A stretch of DNA of 64,000 nucleotides, from positions 1-64,000 of the forward strand of contig OMYT01000006.1 in NCBI GenBank assembly GCA_900315315.1, written 5' to 3'. A program made the position numbers and the translations under genes. The stretch comes from an uncultured Eubacteriales bacterium (lineage in GTDB: Bacteria; Bacillota; Clostridia; Christensenellales; Aristaeellaceae). Under the pieces are notes generated by a model that was not told the DNA's origin, searched no databases, and saw only the letters and a program-made list of their open reading frames with translations. Positions 24,802 to 35,192 of this stretch are shown in pieces. Each line of letters opens with the position of its first letter. The first letter of the stretch is position 1.

Positions 24802-27800
24802 TTAATCGAAGCAATCACCAACGTGATTGATCACAATTTCCACTCCCAACGGAGTCTCATAATCATCAAACACATACACTGCTTCGCCTGCTGTCTTCGG
24901 CGCCTTGCCGCCGGTAGGCGCAGCCGTATTCCGATGCCATACGCGGTTGGTAATGGTCGTAGTGTTTCCATTGACATCTTCGCTGATCTTGTCGTAGCCG
25001 AGAACTCTCTGCTCAGTCCACTTGTATTCGATCGGCTTTCCGTTCACTCTGGTGGGCAGGTTGTCGATACCGGCCGTCCAGTTGTTCTCCGGACTCAGCA
25101 CCACTCTCATACCGTTGTTCAGCGTCATCACGATGCTTTCCGGTCTCTGGTTCGTCGCGTTGAAGTTGTCTTCCCATTCCTTATGGACCCAGACGTTGAT
25201 CAGTTCAGGCTCATAGATATTCCGGATATTGAATCCGTTGATCTCAGCCGAGTACCACATAACCGGATCCTCGGAAATGGTGTACTTGATTGCCGCCTTG
25301 TTCTCATCGAGCCTCGGCATGCCGGTGAAGGTGTACCGCCATCCGTTCTCCTTGCTCAGCTGTGCGGTGGCCACTTCGAGGCCGTTCCCTAACAGTATGA
25401 CCGTTACGCTCTCGGGCCGGTTGCCGTCCTTGTTTCCGTTGTCGTCCCAGGTCTTGATGACCGGGATATCAATCGGTTCATCGCTCGGTCCGAAAGGCTC
25501 CCAAGGCTTGATGTCGAATTCCTTCTCGATGATCAGCTTACCGTTCTCGTAGGTATTCGTGATCACAAAGCCTGTGGTTGTGCCGCCGCTTACCTTGCAG
25601 ATGTAGCCGTCCGGGATCTTGGTCTCGGCAACCGAGTATACGATCGGAGTCGCTATGCCGTTCACATTGACGTTCTTCGGCATCTCGCCCCAGTCATATG
25701 CCCAGCTGTTGGAAGCATCCAGTGTCACGGGAGTTCCGACTGCCTGACTGTCTGCGTACAGCTGCACCTCGATGCTCGCCGGACGCTTACCGTTCTTGTT
25801 GTCGTCATCCGCCCAGACCTTCTTCACGCTGACCGGCACCTTCTCAACCTTGTGGGTATTCGTCAGGGTAGTCAGGGTTCCCAAGCCTTTCTCGACATTT
25901 TCCAGCGTAACTTCAACTTCCGTCTTATCGGTAAGCTTATACTTTGTGCCGGGATTTGGCTCTTCCCAAGTGTAGATAATGTCTTTCAGGTTATCATCCA
26001 CTGCAGGCAGATCCTTCACGGTCGCTGTCCAGTGATTGGCCTCGTTCAGCGTCACATTGGTCTTCTTTTCACCGTTTGCCATCAGGTTCACCGTGATGGC
26101 CTCCGGGCGTACCGCGTCGCGGTCGTTATCGTCGTTCCAGATCTTCATGACGGAAGCAGAGAGCTTCTTCATGGTGTCTTCCACCAGGAGAATTTCATCC
26201 GGTGTCATCGTTCCGGAGAGCCGCACAACCTTGCCCGTGGTCGAATCAATCTTGAACTCGGTATCCGCTGTGATCAGGTATCCGTTCGGAGCCACCTTCT
26301 CATGCAGGATGTATTCCACGCCGGCCTTCAGACCTTCGATTTCCGTATCGGTCTTTCCGCTGATGAACTTAGTGACAAATTCGCCTCTGCTTTCCGGCTT
26401 GGTTTCATCTTTGATATAGATCTCGATCTCTGCGCCTTCCAGCTCATGCTGATCGGCAATGTCTCTCTTCTTCGCTTTCACGACCCGGTTGATGAAGACC
26501 ATCTTGCCGTTCTCCGGCTCTGCTTTGGCGGTCAATTTACCCTCGTCTGCGTCATAGGTCAGCGTGATTGTCACGTCATAACCCATCGTGCCGTCTTCAC
26601 GCATCGGAGAGACAGGAATCACTGCAGGTTCGGCTTTCAGAGCTTCCAGATCTTCGTCGAGCAGCAGATTCAGCTTATACTGATTGTTCTCATCCAGCAG
26701 CTCAGTGATATCGAAGTATCCTTCTTTCTCTCTCTGGTCAGTTGTGGAATTCACAGCAAACTTGAGTTCGCTGAACTTCACTTCACCCTTGCCATTGTTC
26801 TTCGCTTCCAGATTTACTTCATAATACGGATCGGTGCTGTTGGCAAGTTTGGGATCCTTGTTCTTCAGCGTGAATCTGAATTCCTGATCCACCAGATCGC
26901 GTCCCAGCATGACCTTTGTCGCTTCCAGATTGACTTCGGTCTTGGCGTTCTTGATGTTCGTGAACTTGAAGACGGTATCCTTCGGGGCAACCGAAACAGT
27001 CAGTTCACCTGTCGCTTTCTTGTAATCCACATTGACCGTGATGTCGTAATGATCAGCACCTTCAAGACGGATATCCTTCTTGTCCAGGTCAGTGGTGTCT
27101 TCTGCCAGGACCAGCTTGAATTCATAGTGGCCCGCATCATTCAGCGGCAGATCCTTCACATCGATGTAGCCTTTTGATTTCTGGTCAACTGTCGGATTCA
27201 CCGCAAACTTCAGCGCATCGAAGGTCACAATGCCCAGACCGTCTTTATCTGTGCCCTCATTTTTCTTCGTCTGATCTACGCTGTACTTCTCATTGATCTT
27301 GCCCTTCAGAGTGAAGGTAAATGCATCGTCTTCAAGCTTAAGGCCCTTCATTTCCTTCTTGGCTGAGATGACAAGTTCCTTAGCAGTGTTGTATTTATTC
27401 ACATACTCAGGCTTATCCAACGGCTGCTTGCACTCAGCATCTTTGTAGTAGAAGACCTCAGCATCTTTCAGCGTTCCGTCATTCTGATCAGCACCGACAA
27501 CAACCTTAGCATAGATCTCAGTAGGACCATTCTTAGTATCGCGGCTTACACCTTCGGTCTCATGTTCAACATATGCATCTTCGGTGATCTTGTAGATGTA
27601 TTCTGTTTCGGCTTCATCAAGCTCATACCAGAAGTCCGGGAATGCAACCTTTTCACTGTCATCCGCATTATAAACCTTCAGCAACTTGGAATCGATAGGC
27701 TGGAAGTCTGCACCGAGCATCGGAGCCTTATTGCCGTTTGCATCCTCTACCGGGCTCACCGTGAAGGAATAGATCCCGGGTTTCAAGGTCATACCATCCA

Positions 27801-28167
27801 GATGTTTAGCAACCTCAAGTGTTCCCTTGCCCTTCGCGTCATACTCGTTGATGAAGTTCTTGCTGCTCGTGATCTCATCGCTCAGCTTGGCTTCGCCTTC
27901 GGCTGCTTCCGCTTTATACGTCTTGTAATCCGCGCCTACTGTCACTTCCGCGTAAATCTTCGCAGGCCCTGTCGTTGTGTTCTGCGTTACGCTCGGATCT
28001 GTAATCCTGTTCTCTGTGATCTCATAGATAAACTTGCTTCCGGCTTCTCCACGTTCATAGTGGAACACAGGGAAGCTCACAGGACCGATCTTTTCCGCTC
28101 CTTCCGGCGCTCCGTTCTTTACCGTCAGCGCTGTTGCCTGATATGCTTTCATATCCGCATCGCGCAT
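24802..28167 (-). CDS. CnaB/FctA-repeat surface protein, distal part of a split gene
   Basis: 1121 residues of tandem beta domains without a signal peptide. Residues 1 to about 560 are FctA/Spy0128-type isopeptide domains (FTFTLKGK, FRFTLKNKD; YEITENRI, YKITEDAY). Then comes a prealbumin-like CnaB domain (ELEGAEIEIYIKDE) and CnaB repeats with VKKVWADDDNKNGKRPASI, VIKTWDDNGNKDGNRPESV and similar. It ends in TPLGVEIVINHVGDCFD with no LPXTG motif. The frame stays open back to 28227, adding RRLTEKEFSFTISAIGDAP, the middle of an FctA domain. The ATG has no ribosome site. Thus it is the continuation of the ORF ending at 28215, separated by a frameshift plus a small deletion or an assembly error. 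Confidence 0.75.
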   Translation of the reverse strand: MRDADMKAYQATALTVKNGAPEGAEKIGPVSFPVFHYERGEAGSKFIYEITENRITDPSVTQNTTTGPAKIYAEVTVGADYKTYKAEAAEGEAKLSDEITSSKNFINEYDAKGKGTLEVAKHLDGMTLKPGIYSFTVSPVEDANGNKAPMLGADFQPIDSKLLKVYNADDSEKVAFPDFWYELDEAETEYIYKITEDAYVEHETEGVSRDTKNGPTEIYAKVVVGADQNDGTLKDAEVFYYKDAECKQPLDKPEYVNKYNTAKELVISAKKEMKGLKLEDDAFTFTLKGKINEKYSVDQTKKNEGTDKDGLGIVTFDALKFAVNPTVDQKSKGYIDVKDLPLNDAGHYEFKLVLAEDTTDLDKKDIRLEGADHYDITVNVDYKKATGELTVSVAPKDTVFKFTNIKNAKTEVNLEATKVMLGRDLVDQEFRFTLKNKDPKLANSTDPYYEVNLEAKNNGKGEVKFSELKFAVNSTTDQREKEGYFDITELLDENNQYKLNLLLDEDLEALKAEPAVIPVSPMREDGTMGYDVTITLTYDADEGKLTAKAEPENGKMVFINRVVKAKKRDIADQHELEGAEIEIYIKDETKPESRGEFVTKFISGKTDTEIEGLKAGVEYILHEKVAPNGYLITADTEFKIDSTTGKVVRLSGTMTPDEILLVEDTMKKLSASVMKIWNDDNDRDAVRPEAITVNLMANGEKKTNVTLNEANHWTATVKDLPAVDDNLKDIIYTWEEPNPGTKYKLTDKTEVEVTLENVEKGLGTLTTLTNTHKVEKVPVSVKKVWADDDNKNGKRPASIEVQLYADSQAVGTPVTLDASNSWAYDWGEMPKNVNVNGIATPIVYSVAETKIPDGYICKVSGGTTTGFVITNTYENGKLIIEKEFDIKPWEPFGPSDEPIDIPVIKTWDDNGNKDGNRPESVTVILLGNGLEVATAQLSKENGWRYTFTGMPRLDENKAAIKYTISEDPVMWYSAEINGFNIRNIYEPELINVWVHKEWEDNFNATNQRPESIVMTLNNGMRVVLSPENNWTAGIDNLPTRVNGKPIEYKWTEQRVLGYDKISEDVNGNTTTITNRVWHRNTAAPTGGKAPKTAGEAVYVFDDYETPLGVEIVINHVGDCFD

Positions 28168-28214
28168 CGGTGCATCGCCGATCGCACTGATCGTGAAGCT
28201 GAATTCCTTCTCCG

Positions 28215-30629
28215 TCAGTCGTCTTGCTCATAGTTTATGAAATCAGGCAAATAGAACAATTCTTTATCTTCAGCTTTGTCAGCCGATTCGAATTCTTCCG
28301 TTTCCGGATTCCAAACAGAAACTTGTATATCGATCGTTTCGTTACCAACATCCATTGATGCTTTTGTTATGGATGCATCAACTTTTATCTTAATCTTTTT
28401 TGTACTATAAAGAATACCATCAATCTCTTTATAGACAATACCCGCAATTGTTTCTTCAGGAGTAGTTTCACTATCTCCATCAATCACTTCTTCAACTATA
28501 TAATATAATGTTCCTTTATAAGTCTGATCTGTTTCATCAAAAGTAAGGTCAGCAAGTTCAGTTTTAAACTTCGGGAACTCTACTTTGCCACCCGCTTTGG
28601 TCTTAGATGTCTTTTGATAGGCATTTTCTCCAGTAATGCGGGTCCAATTGGCGTCTGTTCTATAAAGCTCAAATGTAAACTGATCTTTCGCAACTGTCTT
28701 CGTTGTATTAGTATTCTTTTCTTTGAGTAGTTTTCTCAGTTCTATTCCTGTTTCTACATGAGCTTGATAAGTACGTCCTTGGAAGTAGAAATGCCACTCA
28801 GTTGGTGTTTCAACTGTTCCATTAGCAACAATCCAACCGGCTCCATTCGATTCCTTTACATACTTTGAATTTGGCGCTAGGAGTATACCTGACACTTCCG
28901 TAAATACAACATTTTCCGTCGTCTTATGCACATTGTATATAATGTGCTTTAAGAAAACTTCCTCAACTAACCTGTTTCTACCATCATTAAATGTCCCATC
29001 GTCTTGATGACCATTAAATTGATCTGTTTTTCCACAAATACAATTAGGAACTCCCCGGACAGTTTGCTGTTCTATGGCATTAGGATATACAAGATCTCCA
29101 TTCTCATCTTGAACACGAACCCACAACTGACCTATATCAACATTTCCAGTCCATGGAACATTGAAAACAACACTTTGGTTCGGTAACTTTATAAGCACAT
29201 TAGAGCCTGACAAATTGGTATATTCTGAGCAATCAATATATATTGTCGAATTATCCGGTAGATCTGTAATGTCGATTATTGGCTTCGTGTTGTCAGGTTT
29301 GATTGTATACCTACCCGCCAGTGCGTTCGATTTTCCTCTTACGTTTCCAATGAGACCATTTACATATGATTGGATGTGATCATATGTTCTTTCATATACA
29401 TTCAGAGTCTTGCCCGAACTCAATAGGTCGATGATTCTACCAGAGTCTGCAGCACTATGCGCGACCGTATTATACTTCTTCTGAGTGAATAAATCTACAT
29501 CGGCATTTGTCAGACTCTGTAACTTGAGTCGACTTTCTCCATCAAAATCTCCAATGTAGAAAGGAATGGTATTTGTTCCACTACCGTCAATGTCGATACC
29601 CTGTTCACCATTTACACTGTAGATATTGACAGCAAAGTTTGTTTCAGTATGTGCTAATTGGTTATATTGATTCGCTACTATACCATACTCCATTGCTGGT
29701 CCAAGAACCGTTGAAGGAGTTTCTGCACCGTAATTCAATCCCTTTGTTAATCTATAAATCTTAGCTTTTGTTGTATTATCGTAACCTTCATCTGAAAGAA
29801 TCAAACCACCAACACCGTAAACATCTACTTTGTCAGCGTCTCCAGGTATTACGTTTCCTTCGGTAATCGTTTTGCCAATATTTGCTTTTACAACCGATAT
29901 CTTCCTATATGCTTTCCCGGCAAATTCATTACTTGGTTGAATGATGAATTTCTTTTCATTGCCATTATAGGAAAGAGATGTTGTATATCCCGTATTATCG
30001 TTAAATTCAAAAACAACAAAATATTTCCCAGATTTAATCTCAATTGGTGCTGTAGTCGAATCAAATTCAAACACAGCTGTCGGCCTGTCAAACTCAGTAG
30101 TCTCCCTAATCGTAAACAGGCGATAACCTTTTGCCAGTTCTTTTCCAACAATCTGATATTTCTTGTCATTTTTAAGTATGGTTGAGCTTCCATTATCTAC
30201 AGCGAGATCTTCAAAGCCATCGCCCTCGCTGTGGAATTGTTCGGCATTGCTTCCTTCACTATATTGGTCAGATGGAATACGCTTAAAAGTGGTATGTAAT
30301 TTTTCGGGAACTCCATCCTCAAAATGGAAACCATAAAAAGCACCATTTTCGTTTTGTAAAAGAGAATCTGTTAATTCTATTGATTGGTATGGAGTATCTG
30401 TTCCTGCAATAATAAAGTATCGAAACCCTGTTGTATCGTAATCATCTGGTCTTTCAACCCGTACAAAAACATTTGGCTTTTCAACCGAATTAACACATAG
30501 CGGCGCAACAAAACCTGTAAACTGACTTCCTTCAGATGCATTTTCTGCAAGCGAAGCTACCGGTGCTATCTCCAGAGTCATCAACAGCGCCATCAGGAAA
30601 GCTAAGATTCTCTTAACCCGATACTTCAT
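28215..30629 (-). CDS. Choice-of-anchor A/FctA surface protein, proximal part of a split gene
   Basis: 804 residues. A signal peptide ending in VASLAENA precedes about 450 residues of beta-rich sequence. A choice-of-anchor A-like stretch follows (VFTEVSGILLAPNSKYV, GAGWIVANGTV, EWHFYFQG about 595-650), then FctA-type strands (FTFELYRTD, GTLYYIVEEVID) ending abruptly at LFYLPDFINYEQDD. An adhesin would continue into more FctA/CnaB domains, exactly what the next ORF supplies in another frame. DNA of this ORF is clearly AT-richer than that downstream of the break. GGAGTAATAAAAA precedes the ATG. Likely a chimeric or disrupted adhesin. Confidence 0.8.
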   Translation of the reverse strand: MKYRVKRILAFLMALLMTLEIAPVASLAENASEGSQFTGFVAPLCVNSVEKPNVFVRVERPDDYDTTGFRYFIIAGTDTPYQSIELTDSLLQNENGAFYGFHFEDGVPEKLHTTFKRIPSDQYSEGSNAEQFHSEGDGFEDLAVDNGSSTILKNDKKYQIVGKELAKGYRLFTIRETTEFDRPTAVFEFDSTTAPIEIKSGKYFVVFEFNDNTGYTTSLSYNGNEKKFIIQPSNEFAGKAYRKISVVKANIGKTITEGNVIPGDADKVDVYGVGGLILSDEGYDNTTKAKIYRLTKGLNYGAETPSTVLGPAMEYGIVANQYNQLAHTETNFAVNIYSVNGEQGIDIDGSGTNTIPFYIGDFDGESRLKLQSLTNADVDLFTQKKYNTVAHSAADSGRIIDLLSSGKTLNVYERTYDHIQSYVNGLIGNVRGKSNALAGRYTIKPDNTKPIIDITDLPDNSTIYIDCSEYTNLSGSNVLIKLPNQSVVFNVPWTGNVDIGQLWVRVQDENGDLVYPNAIEQQTVRGVPNCICGKTDQFNGHQDDGTFNDGRNRLVEEVFLKHIIYNVHKTTENVVFTEVSGILLAPNSKYVKESNGAGWIVANGTVETPTEWHFYFQGRTYQAHVETGIELRKLLKEKNTNTTKTVAKDQFTFELYRTDANWTRITGENAYQKTSKTKAGGKVEFPKFKTELADLTFDETDQTYKGTLYYIVEEVIDGDSETTPEETIAGIVYKEIDGILYSTKKIKIKVDASITKASMDVGNETIDIQVSVWNPETEEFESADKAEDKELFYLPDFINYEQDD

Positions 30630-30682
30630 TTTTTATTACTCCTTTGCCTGATTTCAAAATCATATTGCTTAATGCTCTTATA

Positions 30683-30706
30683 GCCGTGTCCAATTTTGAA
30701 CACGGC
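30683..30706. terminator. Hairpin between two surface-protein genes
   Basis: GCCGTGT and ACACGGC pair around an AT-rich loop. No T-run follows, so termination is uncertain. Confidence 0.35.
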
Positions 30707-30714
30707 CTATGTTC

Positions 30715-33606
30715 TTAACTATCCTGAGTCTCCTCTACTATATCAACCACAACGCGCCAGAAATTCGTGTAATTCTCTGTGGTTACTTCTATATCCATAG
30801 TCTCTTCTGTTTCACCATCTAAATCCATCCAGTTTTCATTATCAAAACTCGTCTGCCACTGGATTTTATAATCGACATCATCATATCCGTTCAAAACTGC
30901 CCTAAAATGAGCAACTGACCCAAACGCAGGTGTTTCATCGTCCCATTCGATTACAAAGCTTACCGTCCGCTCAACTTCTTCAATTGCGATAATATCGGCT
31001 TTTTTAATATACTCAATCACATTCTCTTTTTCGTTATTGAACAGAGCAAGCCATTCATCATCTTCCGTTGCCTTATACCAGATCTCTGTATTATAACTGA
31101 GATGATTGATAACTTCAGAAGTATCATCAGCTATGAAATACACATCAGCACCTGCTTCTGTTTTTACTGTATCCTTGATGTATCCCAGTTCAACAATCTG
31201 TTCATCGCTCAGCGGTTCCTTAACTTTTTCCTCATTTTCGGTCGTTTCTGCCTTAACTGCTTCTACATCTTCCATGGAGATGTATTTCGCAGGGACTTCT
31301 TCATCTTCGCTGTAGAGCTGGCCGAAGGTCTGGTCGTCGTTCAGGGTAACCCAGGCTTCGGTTTCTACATCCAGGTGGCCGACTACTTCGGATTCTTTGG
31401 TGGCTTCCGCGTAAACGTCTGCGCCTTCTTCAGCGGTCACGGTGACCTTGGTGCAGCCCAGGGCAGTCATCTTTTCTTTTTCAGTTTCTTCTTCTATAAC
31501 TTCTTCAGCTTTGATCGCTGCGTCCTCCATGGAGATGAACTTGGCAGCGGCTTCTTCGTCTTCGCTGTACATCTGGCCGAATGTCTGGTCCTCGTTCAGG
31601 GTGACCCACACTTCGGTGCCGGCATCCAGGTGGCCGACTACTTCGGATTCTTTGGTGGCTTCCGCGTAAACGTCTGCGCCTTCTTCAGCGGTCACGGTGA
31701 CCTTGGTGCAGCCCAGGGCGGTCATCTTCTCATTTTCTTCAGTATCTTCTTCGACAGCTTCAGCTTCTTCTCCTTCGGTCTCTTCTTCGGAGGTTTCGGC
31801 GCCTTCAGCGGTCTCTTCTTCGGTTTCTTCCGTCTCGCCGGTCACTTCTTCGGTGTTTTCGTCTTTGTTCTCTTCAGCGTTTTCATCGGCGGATTCGGTT
31901 TCTTCTTTATTAATATCTTCTTCGTTTTCTTCTTTGTTATCTTCCTTGGCTTCTTCTTCGTCTTCTTCCTCTTCGCCTTCGGCGGCAACGGCTTCACCGA
32001 TGTCTTCGGCATTCAAGGTAAAGTCGAGGTCCTGCTTGGCGGCAAGGATGATGGTAAACTTGCGGAAGGCGACGTTGTTCAGTTCGAGGGTATAGGTGCC
32101 ATCGGCTTCCTGGGTGAAGGAGTTGTCAGCGCCTTCGACCTGGACGTTCAGGTCATCCGGATTGGAATTCAGGACCAGTTTCACATCGTTGTGTTTTCCG
32201 CACTTGAGCTGGATCTTGGCCTTCTGGCCGCCGATCAGGGTGTCGCTGATGCTGTTGCCAACCTTCAGGCCGCTGTAGGTTTTCTGGGAAACCTGAATGG
32301 TGGGTTCGGGAGATTCAATCTGCTGGATGTTGTTGGCTGTTCCTTCATTATTATTGCTGTTATCTTCGGTGGTATCGATCGTTTCAATCTGTTCGGTTGT
32401 CTCGGTGGTATCGGTGGTTTCGGTGTTGGCGTCGTTGTTCTCGGTATTGGTGTCGTTGTTTTCGGTGTTTTCAGTATTTTCGATATTTTCGATATTTGCT
32501 TCAATATTATCTTCAGAAGAGGCGGGTGCTTCGTTGGTTCCTTCGGCGGGGGCAGCTTCCTCGGTCCGGGGGGTCACATCCTGGACTTCGGTCTGTTCTG
32601 CCACAGCAGCAAACTTGAAGGAGACGGTATCATTCGCGGTCAGGGAGATCTGGTAAGTCCGGCCGGCGGTGTTCTCCAGCACGTAAGTGCACATCACGAA
32701 GGCGGGATCATCGCTGTCGGCGGGGGTAAACGCTACAGCCTTGCCGTCAACCTTCACGCTCATGGCACTGTTGGCGTAGAGTTTCAGGTCCACGGTCTGG
32801 GCGCTGCCGCACTTCAGGGTGATCACCAGTTCATCTCCGAAGGAAATGGTATCGGAGAGGATCTCGTTCACGTTCATGGAAGCACTGCGGAGCCCCTTCA
32901 GTTCGTCCGTGATCTCCGGCGTGTTTTCGCTGATAACGTCGGGATCAACGTAGCCCCAGCTGTCGTCGATCTCATAGTAGCCGTTCTCGTCGGCTACATC
33001 TTCGGGTACAGCGTTACTGTCAGAAGATTCTTGCTCGGCAGCCTTGCGGGCTTCTTCCTCTTCGGCAGCTTTGCGGGCTTCTTCCTCTTCGGCAGCCTTG
33101 CGGGCAGCTTCCTCTTCGGCAGCCTTGCGGGCTTCTTCCTCTTCGGCAGCCTTCCGGGCAGCTTCCTCTTCGGCGGCCTTCCGGGCAGCTTCCTCTTCAG
33201 CGGCCTTCCGGGCTTCTTCCTCTTCGGCGGCCTTCCGGGCAGCTTCTTCCTCGGCAGCCTTGCGGGCAGCTTCTTCTTCGGCAGCCTTGCGGGCGGCTTC
33301 CTCTTCAGCGGCCTTGCGGGCGGCTTCTTCTTCGGCTGCGATCCGGGCAGCTTCTTCCTCAGCTGCGATCCGGGCGGCTTCTTCTTCAGCCGCAATCCGG
33401 GCGGCTTCCGCTTCCTCAGCAGCGATCCGGGCAGCTTCCGCTTCTTCGGCAGCTATCCGGGCAGCTTCGGCCTCGGCTTCCGACTGCTGGGTTTCATCCC
33501 ACGCAGGAGCTCCGTCCGCTTCTTCTGCGAAGGCCATCGCGACGCAGGAGACCAGCAGCGCGATCACACACAGAATGGAGAGAACCTTCTTGGACAATTT
33601 CGTCAT
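30715..33606 (-). CDS. Secreted Glu/Ala-repeat stalk protein with SH3-like domains
   Basis: 963 residues, starting at the MTKLSKK signal peptide (ending AMAFAEE); the longer frame upstream lacks a good site. Sixteen near-identical 9-residue units (AARKAAEEE or AARIAAEEE, about 35-185) should form a single long charged helix. Two beta domains follow ([16 protein letters not shown] and [17 protein letters not shown]), separated by an Asn/Thr/Glu-rich linker. Next is a very acidic region, two nearly identical SH3-like domains ([20 protein letters not shown]), a diverged third and a final Ig-like domain. No LPXTG or membrane anchor is seen, so attachment is unknown; SH3-like domains may bind the wall. 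Confidence 0.85.
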   Translation of the reverse strand: MTKLSKKVLSILCVIALLVSCVAMAFAEEADGAPAWDETQQSEAEAEAARIAAEEAEAARIAAEEAEAARIAAEEEAARIAAEEEAARIAAEEEAARKAAEEEAARKAAEEEAARKAAEEEAARKAAEEEEARKAAEEEAARKAAEEEAARKAAEEEEARKAAEEEAARKAAEEEEARKAAEEEEARKAAEQESSDSNAVPEDVADENGYYEIDDSWGYVDPDVISENTPEITDELKGLRSASMNVNEILSDTISFGDELVITLKCGSAQTVDLKLYANSAMSVKVDGKAVAFTPADSDDPAFVMCTYVLENTAGRTYQISLTANDTVSFKFAAVAEQTEVQDVTPRTEEAAPAEGTNEAPASSEDNIEANIENIENTENTENNDTNTENNDANTETTDTTETTEQIETIDTTEDNSNNNEGTANNIQQIESPEPTIQVSQKTYSGLKVGNSISDTLIGGQKAKIQLKCGKHNDVKLVLNSNPDDLNVQVEGADNSFTQEADGTYTLELNNVAFRKFTIILAAKQDLDFTLNAEDIGEAVAAEGEEEEDEEEAKEDNKEENEEDINKEETESADENAEENKDENTEEVTGETEETEEETAEGAETSEEETEGEEAEAVEEDTEENEKMTALGCTKVTVTAEEGADVYAEATKESEVVGHLDAGTEVWVTLNEDQTFGQMYSEDEEAAAKFISMEDAAIKAEEVIEEETEKEKMTALGCTKVTVTAEEGADVYAEATKESEVVGHLDVETEAWVTLNDDQTFGQLYSEDEEVPAKYISMEDVEAVKAETTENEEKVKEPLSDEQIVELGYIKDTVKTEAGADVYFIADDTSEVINHLSYNTEIWYKATEDDEWLALFNNEKENVIEYIKKADIIAIEEVERTVSFVIEWDDETPAFGSVAHFRAVLNGYDDVDYKIQWQTSFDNENWMDLDGETEETMDIEVTTENYTNFWRVVVDIVEETQDS
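31371..31475. repeat. Direct repeat within SH3 region, copy 1
   Basis: A 105-base stretch almost identical to 31626-31730 (offset 255), encoding the start of an SH3-like domain. It indicates recent duplication or gene conversion. Confidence 0.85.
31626..31730. repeat. Direct repeat within SH3 region, copy 2
   Basis: Partner of 31371-31475; identical apart from about one base near its end, while the flanks have diverged. Confidence 0.85.
33032..33480. repeat. 27-base tandem coding repeats
   Basis: Sixteen units, mostly 27 bases, encode the AARKAAEEE helix of the Glu/Ala-repeat protein. Third-position differences show that several units are old while others are recent copies; copy number probably varies between strains. 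Confidence 0.9.
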
Positions 33607-34296
33607 GACCCTTACCCCTCTTCTCTTCGTCCTTGGAGTAGCTTTCGGATTCGCTTCCCACCTCTCCGTTACATTTAAGTTACATTTGGGCGGTTTTTGA
33701 GGTTTCAAATCACTTCAAAATAGGTACACGAATCCACTGAAGATGATACCATAAAAAAAACGGGTTTGCAAGCTTTTCAGGCCATTTTATTACAAACAAA
33801 GCGAAACGAGCCTGTTTTGGCTGTTCTCCCTTGTTTTATAAGGCTTTTGGTTGATTTTTAAATTGTTACAGATAGTTTTTGTTTTGTTTTTGATGTGTAA
33901 CTGTTTTGTTATTGTCGGAGGGTTGTTTGGTTACTTGAGCGGGGTGAAAACCAGGTAAAAAATTGAAAATCCGGTATAGTTTTTTACCGGATTTGACCTT
34001 TTTTTGAAATGTAACCGATCCCCGGTGGCAGGTGTACAGGCCGGAAGCCCCGTAATTGCGTTGATGGTATCGGTTTCGGAATTTCTCCAGTCCTTTTTGA
34101 TCTGTTTTTCGTCCAAATAACGCATTTTTGATTGCATCAGTTGCAGAGATCTGTGCATTTGGAATAGTCCGTACAAAAAATATTACAAAAGTTTAACATT
34201 TTCTTCGGGGCTATATTTAGCAATGTGTACAGGATCTTTTTAGTCCCGGCAGGAGGGAGTGATGGCGGTGATTGGGTGCGTCAGGGACGGAGTGGA
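33607..34296. other. AT-rich intergenic stretch of about 690 bases
   Basis: No convincing gene. An 81-codon minus-strand frame (33931-34176) lacks a ribosome site and family features and crosses a terminator. The stretch should contain the promoter of the Glu/Ala-repeat gene and holds one bidirectional terminator. Low GC matches other leader regions here. Confidence 0.6.
33966..34007. terminator. Bidirectional terminator in the AT-rich gap
   Basis: AAATCCGGTA pairs with TACCGGATTT, with T-runs on both strands. On the minus strand it would end transcripts from the isomerase-like gene about 290 bases upstream. Confidence 0.8.
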
Positions 34297-35127
34297 TCAA
34301 GCCTGCAGGGATTCGATGTACTTCCTTGCCAGATCGAACTGCTCGTTCAGGGGCTCCAGATGGATTTCTCCCTCAGGATCGAATCCGGTGGCTTCGAAGG
34401 TGAAGTCTCCTTTGTAGCCGGTTTCACGAATATGGGTGAAGAAGCGGTCGAAGTCGATATGTCCCTTCCCCATCGGGAGGACGCGCAGGTTGTTCCAGTC
34501 CATGTATCCGCCGCCGTAGTCGTTGACGTGATAGTGGCGGATATGGTCCTCCTGCCAGAGCCAGGCGTATTCCGGCTGGTACAGCAGGTCCAGCTGGCGG
34601 TGGAAGTCCGCCATCTTGGTATCGAACACAAAGCGGATCTCCGGATAGTGACGGTAGAGCTCCACCCAGTGGGACATCGGGTCCTGGCGGCAGATGACGT
34701 TCTCCACCAGCAGTTCAATACCGTGGGCTTCCGCTGTTTTGTTCAGCAGGGGGTAAGCTTTGAGGTTGTTCTCGAAGTGCGAGTCGGAGATCGGGCCGTT
34801 CCAGAGGTGCAGCACCATCTTTTTCGCGCCCAGGCGGTTGGCCAGGGTACAGTTGATCTCAAAGAGGCGGAAAGCCTCCTGCCATTCCTCGTCCCCGCCC
34901 TTTGTGATATGTTCCCCGAGGGTCTTCTCGCAGTGCATAACAGGGATATTCAGATGCAGGGACGAAAGGAATCGGGTCAGGTTTTCCAGATCCTGATACC
35001 AGCTGTCGTAGAGAATGAATTCAAAGCCGTCGCAGTTAAGCTGAGGGCAGTATTCCGCCAGAAGGCGGTAGTCCCGGCCGTTCGGCCGGCCCAGCAGGGC
35101 GCCTGTGGAGCAGTAAATCTGATGCAT
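34297..35127 (-). CDS. Sugar phosphate isomerase/epimerase-like TIM-barrel protein
   Basis: 276 residues, xylose-isomerase-like TIM-barrel superfamily (AP endonuclease 2 family). Candidate metal ligands lie at strand ends: Glu in LLVENVICRQDPM, Asp/His in VFDTKMADFHRQ, His/Asp in YHVNDYGGGYMDW, HIDFDRFF and Glu in FTFEATGFDPEG. The substrate cannot be told; such proteins are often sugar or inositol-type isomerases. An AAGGAAATC site precedes the ATG. It is downstream of the oligopeptide-binding protein gene, but a terminator lies between, so it may be expressed only by read-through or from its own promoter. Confidence 0.85.
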   Translation of the reverse strand: MHQIYCSTGALLGRPNGRDYRLLAEYCPQLNCDGFEFILYDSWYQDLENLTRFLSSLHLNIPVMHCEKTLGEHITKGGDEEWQEAFRLFEINCTLANRLGAKKMVLHLWNGPISDSHFENNLKAYPLLNKTAEAHGIELLVENVICRQDPMSHWVELYRHYPEIRFVFDTKMADFHRQLDLLYQPEYAWLWQEDHIRHYHVNDYGGGYMDWNNLRVLPMGKGHIDFDRFFTHIRETGYKGDFTFEATGFDPEGEIHLEPLNEQFDLARKYIESLQA

Positions 35128-35144
35128 CTTCTTTTGATTTCCTT

Positions 35145-35174
35145 TAAAAACCGGACGCCGTAGCGGCGCCCGGT
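35145..35174 (-). terminator. Terminator after the peptide-binding protein gene
   Basis: On the minus strand ACCGGGCGCCG pairs with CGGCGTCCGGT (one mismatch), followed by TTTTTAAA. Confidence 0.8.
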
Positions 35175-35192
35175 CGTATTGGGTTTTGCGGA

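Noticed and set aside
33032-33480. 27-base tandem repeats resembling a CRISPR array
   Set aside because: There are no spacers; units are contiguous and in frame within a coding sequence.
31102-33678. 858-codon plus-strand frame rich in Gly/Phe
   Set aside because: Antisense of the Glu/Ala-repeat gene; the apparent repeats are the complement of AARKAAEEE codons.
33931-34176. 81-codon frame in the AT-rich gap
   Set aside because: No ribosome site, no family features, and it spans a bidirectional terminator.
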